Shown here in pieces: positions 1 to 8,439 of a stretch of DNA of 12,774 bases (position 1 is its first letter; each line of letters opens with the position of its first letter). The position numbers were made by a program, and so were the translations under genes. The notes under the pieces were generated by a model. That model searched no databases. It was not told the origin of the DNA and saw only the letters and a list, made by a program, of their open reading frames with translations. This stretch comes from Spirogloea muscicola. Taxonomy: Eukaryota > Streptophyta > Zygnematophyceae > Spirogloeales > Spirogloeaceae. The DNA is taken from contig WELB01000116.1 in assembly GCA_009602725.1 (NCBI GenBank), positions 166,913-179,686 of the forward strand, in the 5' to 3' direction.

Positions 1-1
1 G

Positions 2-3000
2 GCGGCGGCGACGAGCGCCCAGGCTGGCGGCTTCGCGCGAGGCAAGGATCGGCTGCGGCGTCACGGCGGCGAGGCCGCCGCCGGCGGCGGCGAGGCGGAG
101 GGGGAGGACAAGCGGGCGAGGAGGAGGAGGAGGGAGGAGAAGAAGCGGAGGCGGCGGGGAGGCGCTAGCGACGAGGACGGCGGCGGCGGCGGCGACGGCG
201 CGAGCGCCGAGGACGCCACCGGCCGCGGGGACGACAGGGCCGGCGACGAGCCTGAGGGAGGCGGCGATGCATTGAGAGCCAGGCGGCGCGAAAAGAAAGA
301 GCGCAGGAAAGGAGATAGCGACGACTCGAACTCGGACCCCGAAAGTCGCAAGGAGCGCCGCCGCCATTGCCCCCTCGGCCATGGAAAGGGCGGCAATGGC
401 GGCCATGACGAGCGCCAGAAGCGCCGACGGCGCAAGAGCGAGGAGCGGCCGAGGAAGGGCCGCAAGGAGAAGCGGCGGCGGCGGGCGAGCGCGGAGGCCG
501 CCGCCGCGTCACTGTCCTCCAGCGAGGTGACGGACGCCTCGCCCAGTGGCGAGGTCATGGGAGCCGCTCCGGCTGCCAGCTCCGTGGCCTTGGTCGCCGA
601 CCTCGTCGCCGTCTTCCCGGCCGTCTCTGAGGACCTGAGGCAGGTGCGTAGCCTGTCCTTGATGCGCCGACCGCTATTTGGCCACAACGTATACCGCTTT
701 TGATGGTGTTTTTCAGGCACTGCTCGTTGCAGCCTATGCCTGTGCCAGCAGTGGTCTTGGCCTCGCTCGGGCGGCTGAGCGGCAGCGCCATTCAGGGAGG
801 TCATTCGTTGCACAGCATGACCAGTCTCACAGGATGGCTGTAGGCATGCTTTGTACATCGGTCCCAGCATTGCTAGCAGTGCGCACAGGCACTCATGGTC
901 GTCAGAATGACTCGGAGGTTGCTATGGCTAGCTGATGCATCCTTTGTGGGTGCCCTGCAGCTGCTGCGGATGGTCGATGCCGGGCAGGCCGTCGACGTGG
1001 CCGGCGTCGAGGACACAGAGCTCCGCAGGCGGCTGCAGGAGCTGTTCCGGGCGCTGCGGCTGGCCGAGTCCGCGCTCGGCCTCTTCTCCTTGCCGCCGGG
1101 GGCGCCGGCGACCCTGGAGGTGCTGGCGCCGGGGCTCACGGCAGCGGTGTCCACGCCCCCACGAGGCTCGGAGCCCGCTGTGCAGTCGAGCTCGGGCCCG
1201 GTGGAGAGCGTCGAGGACGCGGACATGGGCAACGTGGGAGCAACGCAGGCGAAGCCGGCGGTGTCGTCCATCGGGCCCCTCATGAAGCCTGCAGACGAGG
1301 CCGTCGGCGAGGGCCAGACTGAAGGCGACATGGGTGATGCAGCGCTGCTGGAGGCTGGGCAGCCACGCCCGAGACTTGACAAGCCACTGCAGCCAGCGCC
1401 GCCATTGGAGCCTGAGTCTGAGCAGGCCGGCCAGTCCAGTCCGCCGAGGCGAAGGTAGCTGTCAACAGGGCTGCCTGCTGGGCCATATTGCATGTTGCGA
1501 CTCGCTGCCTTCTGCTGGACGACCTTGGGTTGTTGGTGCAACATAGGAACATGGCTTCGTGCTTGATTGTGTCTGGCTTGAGCTACTCGACCTCCGCAGC
1601 CACTACTTTTGATCTGAGGTGCCCGACACAAGCGAGGTCCTGCAGGCTGGTCGGACCGGCGATGCCACCGCCGGAGGTCTTGGCAGCCGCTGCCCGCCTG
1701 ACTGAGGCAGGCAAAGCGCTGCGGTGAGCCCATGCAGCCGGCGTATGCAGTCAATAGAGATGCTCACTAGGTGGATCCTGTCTGCGCCGCTTATCCTGAG
1801 CTGCACGCTCTTCAGCAACATGGATTCAAAGACACGAGTATGGCGGCGCAAGCAGGGCCGCGGAGGCCGAGCTGGAGATGGAGCCGTTGGTTGGGCCGCC
1901 ACCGCCAGCAGCCATTGCCGGGGCCGAGGATGCCACGGAGGCCGAGCGCTTTGAAGAGGTCAGGGGCAACGTGACACACCTCTACATGCTGCCTTAGATG
2001 ATCATCCTTGTCATAAGGCAAAGTGGTCTTGATGGCCTGTTTTATTCTATCTGAGTTGCATTGCGCCTGCGGAAATGCAGGTCCTCCGTGTTACTGTGAC
2101 GGGGCTGAATGCATATGACATGCTGGGCGTCCAACCAAATGCTTCGGCCGCAGAACTGAAGAAGAGGTAATAAAGCATCTCAGCATATTGAAGGAATATG
2201 AGTGCTGGCTTTGAACTATTGGCTGTGATATAATTGAGGACAAGGAAAGGGCGTGAAGTGACTAGGGTCACGCTTGTAGGTCTCTTCTAAAAGGGCTGGA
2301 TCTGAGAGTTCGAGTCCAAGTTGAACAACCAGGGACAGTGTGCTGCTGACTTATTAATGGCATACTTCGCGGGTCCGCAGGTACTGGAAGCTATCACTTC
2401 TGGTGCACCCAGACAAGAACGCACACCCACAGGCCCAGGCAGCTTTCACGCTCGTTAATCAAGCATTTAAGGATCTCCAGGACCCCATCAAGGTTAGATG
2501 CTACTCTAGATTTTCGAACCCTGGATGGCATCGCTACCCAGACTGCTTGTATCACTTCTGAGGCTCAGGCACAGAGACTGCTGGTTGAGCTGTGCGAGTG
2601 CATTGTGGAGCTCACTGCCTTTACTCGTGGCTCTCTCTAAAATGTGCAGAGGTCTGCAATAGATGGGCAAATTGCTGATGCCCAGGACCGTAAGGACTAT
2701 GAGGTTGGTGCTGATAGTAGCCACCTTTTTCTGAACCGACTGTTGAAAACACTATCCGCCATCTTCTTTGCCGTCGTTGTCCGATCTTCCCTCAGATGAC
2801 CATGTGCAGAATGCAGAAATTGTCTGACACACGCACTCGTTCAAAGCAACAGACGATTGATCTGCAACATGCTTTGCAAAGTCCACTATGTCAGAAATCA
2901 CTCTTTACTTGCAAGGCAGGCTCTTTTTAGTGCTCACAATGGGGAACTATGACGACTGCTGGCCTCCTGTCTTGTTAGGCGGAACTCGTCGCACGCAAGG

Positions 3001-4497
3001 AGGCTGCTCAGTGGAGGAAGATAAGAGGTCCGCACAGACTCCTCACTCTACAATTAGCCAGAGCCCTCATCCACATTTCTCAGTAGCTGAGCTTCTTGCT
3101 GGACACCTGATCTGGCTCTGCAGAAGCCCTTGACATGCTTTGATCTGTGTGTAAATTCGTTGATTTTATTATGTAGCCTTTGTGGTGCCTCCTCCAATGT
3201 CTTGCATCTCATATGAGTGAATAACCTAGGAAAGACAGCTACGCATAGAGCCAGGCAATTACTATAATTACACAGGACACACACAGTTGCTGATACAGTA
3301 TTGTGCTGCATATTTTTGGCAAGCTAGTCCTGGACTGCTGCACTCGGAGTTTGAAATGGAACAGTGAGAAGTACAAATGAAGAGCTTAGTCAACCACCTC
3401 CAATTCCTGGCACCTCTGTTGCGTAATGACAATAACTTGCAGTCTGTACTTCTCTGCAGGTGAAATGGAGGCAGGCGATGAGGAGCTGTTGAGTGGTGCA
3501 GCCGAGCAAGGGCCAGTGCGGGGGACGTGGATGACGGAGCTGCCTCCTGAACGGCAGGCACGCCCATATCCCCTGCAACCATGCTCCTTCTAATTAGTAC
3601 TTGAGAAGCCGAATAGCAATAGGCATGTCAGGGTTGGGCCTTAGAGGAGGTATAACATTGGCAAGCAGTCAATGCCTGTCAGAAGGATGTGCAGCTCATG
3701 CTCTCAGCTGGCCGTCTTGTTCTTCAGGCACGGCAGGCGCAGACAAACACGTTATTTAGTCGCAAGGAGGTCGGGGAAAGGGGAGACACCAGCGCCTGGA
3801 CTGACACGCCCGCGGAGAAGGCCCGTAAGGCCAAGCAGTTGTAAGTGCGGCAATTTGTGTTGGATGGAACCTGCCAGCGCTGACAGTGCACTGGACATTG
3901 TTGTCTCAGCTTGTGCTCTCTCAAATTTTTGGCATGTGCAAAAGGAGGGAACGGCAGCTGCTTGACCACTCCATAATCTCAGAATTTAGATGGAGGTTGT
4001 CAGGACCTAGGACCAGAGTGACCTGGCTGGACTCGATGTTGCTTAGTAGGTGTCTGCAATATATTATAAATCTGAGCCTCTCTCTTGTGGTTGATTGTCT
4101 GAGCAGCTACTTGGAGGCATACAACCAGACACTGCTCCAGGGCCTGAGCGAGGGCGAGCAGGCAGCGCTGCTGGAGCAGCGCAAGGCTGCAGAGGTTGGT
4201 GAGATGCTGGATGCATACAATGCGAGTGCACGCGCTTCATCGCTTGTGGACAAGCACCAGAAGGAGAGGGTGCGTGAAGCTATTCAGGAGAAGAAGCAGC
4301 AGAGAAAGCAGAAGCAGGAGACCCTCGGCAACGGCAAGGAGCAGCACAAGGCAGAGGCCTGGGAAGGGAAGCACCCCTGGAAGCCATGGGACCGTGAGAA
4401 AGACCTGGTCACCGGCCCGACTGCCACTAAGTGGACACCAAACGCCATGGCCGAGAATTTGGCAGCCAAATTTGGCAGTGAGCGTCGCTTCCTGTAG
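2..4497 (+). CDS. J-domain protein with GPxxPP motifs and DUF3752 (GPALPP-like) C-terminus; 5' partial, 11 exons
   Basis: Exons read as 2-643, 961-1454, 1646-1723, 1856-1958, 2081-2166, 2381-2492, 2650-2703, 2979-3027, 3460-3557, 3728-3840 and 4107-4497; phases agree and give at least 739 residues. The gene starts upstream of the window: exon 1 is open from base 2 with no in-frame ATG before the conserved part. Counting from base 2, residues 1-165 are Arg/Lys/Glu/Gly/Ala low complexity. A helical region follows (DLRQLLRMVDAGQAVDV at the exon 1/2 join), then VGPAMPPPE (381-389) and VGPPPP (417-422). The J domain spans about 451-505 (YDMLGV, HPD at 477-479). The C-terminal region has WMTELPPER (563-571), DTSAWTDTP (592-600) and YLEAYN, a Lys/Glu/Gln-rich coiled stretch, and ends RRFL. 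J domains stimulate Hsp70 ATPase through HPD. Plant proteins with this J plus DUF3752 order exist but their role is poorly known. Nuclear location is inferred from the basic sequence. Domain calls are strong; exon 4/5 and 9/10 junctions are less certain. Confidence 0.88.
3558..3727 (+). other. GC-AG intron (intron 9 of the J-domain gene) bounded by an 8-nt direct repeat
   Basis: The upstream exon ends in LPPERQ and its frame reaches a TAA at about 3591 before any usable GT. The downstream exon resumes in phase at ARQAQTNTLFSR. The only junction that keeps the conserved protein is CAG|GCACGC to TTCAG|GCACGG, a GC donor with an AG acceptor. The octamer CAGGCACG occurs at 3555-3562 and again at 3725-3732, so it spans both junctions. 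A second acceptor at 3735 (GGCAG|GCG) would remove residues ARQ and stay in frame. GC-AG introns are a known minority class in green algae. Confidence 0.72.
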
Positions 4498-4988
4498 TGC
4501 TGGCTTATATACTTCGCATTTCGATTTTGCTCTTTAGGAATGTGCACATGAAGGACTGCTGTCAAGAAGGCCAGGCAGGCAGCACTTGCAGAGTACACAT
4601 TCTTACTTGACTTCAACCTTCAAAGTTTCTGTACAGAAAGTATGGCTGCCATTGAGACTTGACACTGGAGCTTTGGCTTTCGTTGGTAGCACTGGCATGC
4701 AGAGGCCAATTGCTACAGTGAGGCAGCACATGAGCATGGGCTAAAACGCTAACTCTTTGCAGATAGTATATGGCACCGTGACAAGGAGTCTGACTATTGA
4801 AGGTCGTCACTGTACAGGGTATGTTCATTGGATTGAAGGTAGAATGTCCACTAAGATTCCAGTGACTTGTCAGCGACAAAACAAGAGCAACGGCTTCCAA
4901 ACTCAAATGCAGCACTTGCCAGTCACCACACCGGCAGCTTGATGCATGCTCAACGGTCTGCTTGAAGCTACCAACAGCAAGTTACTGC
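4498..4988. other. Gene-free 3' region between two convergent genes
   Basis: This stretch follows the stop of the J-domain gene and precedes the poly(A) motif of the FAS1 gene on the other strand. Base composition is near even, unlike the GC-rich exons. All six frames hold only short unrecognisable ORFs. It probably carries the 3' UTR of the J-domain gene, but I find no exact TGTAA on the + strand here; the nearest variants are TGTAC at about 4630 and 4812. Confidence 0.55.
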
Positions 4989-4993
4989 TTACA
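4989..4993 (-). terminator. Putative TGTAA polyadenylation signal of the FAS1 gene
   Basis: The + strand reads TTACA, so the - strand reads TGTAA, 107 nt downstream of the FAS1 stop codon. TGTAA is the usual poly(A) signal in chlorophyte green algae, and the distance is typical. A single pentamer can occur by chance; 3' RNA ends would decide. Confidence 0.5.
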
Positions 4994-5099
4994 ACGTCAC
5001 CGGTCTTCATGATGGCAACGGGAAGCAGTTGTATGCTGCTGGTCAGTTGCCTGGCGCACGACGCTAAGTCAAACCCAAAAAGAGCTGGCGCGTTGGCCT

Positions 5100-5932
5100 T
5101 CATTTCACCTCTGGAGGAATGAGGACCTGATCTATCGCCTGGACAGACACAATATAGTCAACATACTGATTGGAGTGATAGATTGCGGCCGGGTTGGTGG
5201 ACGTGCCGGGGCCGAGGCGCACGAGCGCGCTGTTCTTGCTGGGAGGCGGGAACTTGAGCAGCCGATGGCCTGCGTCCAGCGTCGTGTACAACTTGCCCGG
5301 CTTGTCGTGTGCGAGCACGTGGTACGAAATGTAGCCCGGAAGAAGGTGGAAGTTGAGGACGCGTTTCAGCGTCGTCACATTGACAAGCTTGGTGCGATAC
5401 TTGGGCGCCAGGTTCTGGAATGCGTTGTTGTCAGGCGCGAGGATCGTGATGTTGCGCGAGTTCAGGTACCCGTCCAGCGACGCCGTCAGCCCTGCGAGGT
5501 TGCACGCAGCAGTGGGCCGCCGCGTTGAATCCGCTTTGCCGTCCAACCACAGACGAGCGGCGTGTCCATGGCAATGCCAAAGCGAGTCGAGCAAGAGCAG
5601 TGTCCTGCTCGCTGCGCGGCGGCCGCAGCAGCGGACGGGCGGGGGCACGCACCGGACTTGTTGAGCAGGCTGATGAAGTAGCTGAACCTCCGCTGCGGCG
5701 CCTTCTGGAGCGCCGCTACCACCTTGCTCAGCTCTGCCTTGCCGTCTCTCTGTGCAACCCGGCCCGGCAGCGGAGGTCAGGCGCCGCAGCTGCAGCCGAG
5801 AGCGTGCGACGCTGCTAGCCAAAGGCGAGGAGGAGGAGGCCGGGGCCGCAGCGAGCATGCGGAGCTCACGGCGTCGGCTGCGGCGAGGCAGAGCGCGAGG
5901 AGCAGCAGGGCGGCGAGGCGCCTCGGCGCCAT
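5100..5932 (-). CDS. Small secreted single-FAS1-domain (fasciclin-like) protein, 3 exons
   Basis: Exons on the - strand are 5932-5870, 5749-5653 and 5491-5100, with GT-AG introns of 120 and 161 bp, giving 183 residues. Residues 1-21 are a classic signal peptide (MAPRR, then a Leu/Ala core ending AAADA). FAS1 features follow: DGKAELSKVVAALQ and FSYFISLLNKSG (43-54), the H1-like strand ITILAPDNNAF (68-78), NFHLLPGYISYHVL (100-113), and the closing strand YIVSVQAIDQVLIPPEVK. Sequons NIT (67) and NVT (91) suggest N-glycosylation. FAS1 domains mediate adhesion or matrix contacts at the cell surface; the ligand here is unknown. No C-terminal hydrophobic GPI signal or membrane helix is present, so a soluble secreted product is likely. 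The first ATG lies in a GCCGCCATGG context. The gene converges on the J-domain gene. Splice sites rest on domain continuity. Confidence 0.87.
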
Positions 5933-5938
5933 GGCGGC
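5926..5938 (-). promoter_or_regulatory. Strong translation-start context of the FAS1 gene
   Basis: On the - strand the start codon is embedded in GCCGCCGCCATGGCG, matching the eukaryotic optimum (purine at -3, G at +4). It directly precedes the signal-peptide codons, which supports this start. No TATA box is evident in the GC-rich sequence upstream. Confidence 0.6.
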
Positions 5939-6180
5939 GGCCTTGGTGGGCGCCCACGTCGCCGCCGCCGGGGGGCGCTGATGGAGGGGGGGAGGAGGGG
6001 GGGGCCCGGTTCGAACGGGCCCAACGGGCGCGACGGGCCACCGCTTCCCGGGGCTGGCGTGCTCCGTCCGCGCCGCAGCCTGGCGTGCTCTGGCCGGCGC
6101 CAACCCCGGCGTGGCAAGAAACAGCTCGTCCAGATTACGGCGATGGCTGGGAGGGAAGTGGCACTCCCAACGGGGGCAAG

Positions 6181-6205
6181 GGCTGTGAAAAGCCAGCCCG
6201 AAAAG
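6181..6205 (+). repeat. Degenerate direct repeat, copy 1
   Basis: GGCTGTGAAAAGCCAGCCCG with following A-rich bases matches copy 2 at 6727-6751 (GGCTGTGAGAGGCCAGCCCA) at about 21 of 25 positions. Both copies are followed by an AAAA tract. Origin is unknown: old local duplication or remnant of a dispersed element. Confidence 0.5.
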
Positions 6206-6239
6206 AATTGACGAAGGTTCGAAGGGGCCAAATGACGGA

Positions 6240-6254
6240 GGGGCCTAAAAAGCG
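6240..6254 (+). repeat. GGGGCCTAAAA(A)GCG repeat, copy 1
   Basis: GGGGCCTAAAAAGCG here recurs as GGGGCCTAAAAGCG at 6507-6520. Related GAAGGGGCC cores lie at 6221-6229 and 6533-6541. The shared units fall in the same 340-bp zone upstream of the FAS1 gene, suggesting local duplication or repeated regulatory words. Confidence 0.45.
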
Positions 6255-6506
6255 TTATAGAGTGCGGCGATCATTGAGTCCACAGTGCTCCCAGGCACTC
6301 GCGATACACCAGCATGCTTGTCGTGCATTAGCCCAGGCTAATGGCTTCCGTGGTGGTGGTTTGGCGCCTCAGTATAGCATGTCAGATATGCATGTGCTCA
6401 CTTGGGGATATTAGTGTCCCCCTTAGCCAGCTCATTACCCTGTTAACAGGACATCTGTAAGGCTAGAATTGGCCTCCCTTTCAATATCATGCGCACCCGG
6501 AAAAAA

Positions 6507-6520
6507 GGGGCCTAAAAGCG
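6507..6520 (+). repeat. GGGGCCTAAAAGCG repeat, copy 2
   Basis: This differs from the copy at 6240-6254 by one A. It lies 32 bp before the two telomere-type units and 13 bp before another GAAGGGGCC core. Confidence 0.45.
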
Positions 6521-6551
6521 CTAAGCAGCTACGAAGGGGCCTGAGAGGCCC

Positions 6552-6565
6552 CCCTAAACCCTAAA
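6552..6565 (+). promoter_or_regulatory. Two plant-type telomere units containing a telo-box
   Basis: CCCTAAACCCTAAA is exactly two units of the plant/Chlorella-type telomere repeat and contains the telo-box AAACCCTAA at 6556-6564. In land plants telo-boxes are interstitial promoter elements, common near translation and ribosome genes. Here it lies about 620 bp upstream of the FAS1 start codon. Function in this organism is inference; two units could also be chance or a repair scar. Confidence 0.4.
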
Positions 6566-6726
6566 GCCGCAGCATTGTACATGGTGTGAACGGGCCGAAT
6601 CGAATTGCGCCAAAAGCATGAAACTAACCCTTCTTGACTTCCTGCAAGTGGCGGCGAGGAGCTGGATGGTGCAGAAAGCAAGGTACTAGGTGCTAAGACG
6701 GCAGCAAGGGGGCGTTAGAGGGCGGT

Positions 6727-6751
6727 GGCTGTGAGAGGCCAGCCCAGAAAA
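6727..6751 (+). repeat. Degenerate direct repeat, copy 2
   Basis: This is the second copy of the 25-nt repeat at 6181-6205, in the same orientation about 545 bp away. It also follows a G-rich stretch (GGCAGCAAGGGGGCG at 6700-6714, compared with GGGGGCAAG at 6172-6180), so similarity may extend upstream at a lower level. Confidence 0.5.
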
Positions 6752-8439
6752 CAAGTTATGCACAAGACCGCCTACCCGGGGACTTGAGTCGATCTGTCTG
6801 GCGGCTGCTCACTAGAGAATATTGAGCACCCAGTGGCCACTTGAGTTGCTGTGTGCTTCTTTGCTTGTCTGGCCCCTTCGCACTTTATTCATTCATTTTC
6901 TGGGCTGGCCAATCACACGCCATCGCCCTCTACTGGAAGAGTCTCTCAACCGAAGCACATCCAAAAGCTCTTCCAGAGGGGCCGCCCACTGTACACACAC
7001 ATCCAGTTGCCCTTCAGTGGTACTGTGGTCGGAGCTCGAATAGACCTTGATACTACCACCAACAGCATCGCTCGTAAGTGGGACCAGTTTTTGTAAAGCA
7101 TGCAGTGAACAGCTCGCGAAAGCAAGGCGCAGCAGTGATGGAAGTATGGGAGTATGGAAGTTCCAATGGTAGTATCGTTTCCACTCGCCCTTTCCTTTCT
7201 TCAACTCTCTGGACCTAATTGTGACAAGTAGCAATAAAAATCTTCCTGATTAGGAGTACGAATAGGCATATCAATGGGTGCTGCAGTCTAAGTTCGTCAA
7301 TTGTGCTGCTCGAGAAGAAGGATTGCACACATCACCTACCAATAGGCAAGACAACACTGCGATGTGACTGTAGCCGGGCAAACAATCCGAGGATTGTTGG
7401 TATATGCATTTGCCTTGCCAACGTGCTCGCCTCCCCTCGCTTCCTCCCTGCTTCCAACACTGCCCTTAGTTACTTTTCACATTTTATATTATGCATTATC
7501 AAGCCATGATTGATTTTTTCTGTCCACATCTTTGCTTTCTCCTACATTCACTACATAGTCTCCCAGGCGGTCACTAAAGATTTGCGGGTAGGCCGCACAT
7601 AGCTGGTGGCTCTGGGATTCGGCTGGGCGACTCTTCTCCAGGCGCTAGTTTTCACTCCAGCTTTTGAGAAGGGTTCATTGAGCACCCCCTTCGTAGCAGC
7701 CGCTTGCAACGCTGCATTGCACTTCTCTATACCTTACGATGTTGTCCACTCCTTTTGGGCTGCCCTTCCGCAGCCACCGGCCGTTGGGAGGAGCTTCGTC
7801 TTTCTCACCAGATCGTCTCCATCCACTTCAAGATACACAAGTTCACAAATCACTGGCAACTTGCAAGAGTCAAGCAGACGGAGCATGCAGCAATGGCCCA
7901 TTTAGTGCTGGAAATTGTGTTGCAAGCCTGCTGCAGCTATGGAGACAAGTGCGATGGCACTGCACCAGTTGGTGGCTTTGCAGAGTATCACGTGAGGCTG
8001 CAGGCGAGCCCCCCAAGCTCAGGCCCGTGAGGCCCCATAGGGGCAAGCGCTCCCTAACAGGGCGCAAGTCGTCAGCAGCCGGTCACAGTCGAGTGAGCGT
8101 GGCAGCAAGGACCGGACTTAGAGGCGCCGTGGCGGCTCTCAGCAGGGAGCCTGTGCCATGCATTCGCTAATCTCAGCACCAGCACCACCCTCAATGGAAG
8201 CGCCACATTTGGCTTCTTGCACTCGCTAAAGATGCTGCAACCTTAGTTGCTGCGCAAGCTGTGGCAGCCCAGGCCACTGCTTCCACGGCAAATCTCGTCT
8301 GCTTGCTTCTGTTAAGCAAGCATGATGGACTGATCGGCACTTCTTCACTGCTCACGAGCAACGACAGCACCCGGTCCTTTCTGGAGCCGATCAAGACTCC
8401 AAAAAGAGGAGAGGACAGCGGCGACAATATGCAGCAGCA

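Larger units (their letters stand above)
6042..8439. other. 2.4-kb intergenic gap with no convincing gene
   Basis: This lies between the 5' side of the FAS1 gene and the 3' end of the GTPase gene, both on the - strand. It should hold the FAS1 promoter (near 6042) and the GTPase 3' UTR (near 8439). Short open frames exist, the longest about 140 codons at 7739-8170 (+), but none resembles a known protein. I could not extend any through plausible splice sites. From about 6800 to 7900 composition is lower in GC than the exons. Contents I can name are short degenerate repeats at 6181/6727, GGGGCC-type repeats at 6221-6545 and two telomere-type units at 6552-6565. I find no exact TGTAA on the - strand within 900 nt after the GTPase stop. 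Confidence 0.55.

Noticed and set aside
61-870. Long antisense open frame opposite exon 1 of the J-domain gene
   Set aside because: It is Arg/Ser/Pro low complexity, the expected shadow of GC-rich Arg/Glu codons, with no domain. The + strand frame joins by splicing to conserved sequence.
873-1754. Long - strand open frame opposite exons 2-3
   Set aside because: No recognisable domain, and it overlaps the conserved + strand exons. GC-rich composition explains it.
2270-2330. tRNA-like GTTCGAGTCC in an intron
   Set aside because: The T-stem does not pair and no A box or acceptor stem is present.
5100-6041. Unspliced 313-residue reading of the FAS1 locus
   Set aside because: The unspliced frame has no signal peptide and misses the first part of the FAS1 domain. 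Splicing two GT-AG introns restores both.
5752-6414. 220-residue + strand frame over the FAS1 5' end
   Set aside because: Low-complexity shadow of GC-rich signal-peptide and intron sequence, with no homology seen.
7739-8170. 143-codon + strand frame in the intergenic gap
   Set aside because: Composition is irregular, I recognise no motif, and no plausible splice partners were found. Reported only as gap content.
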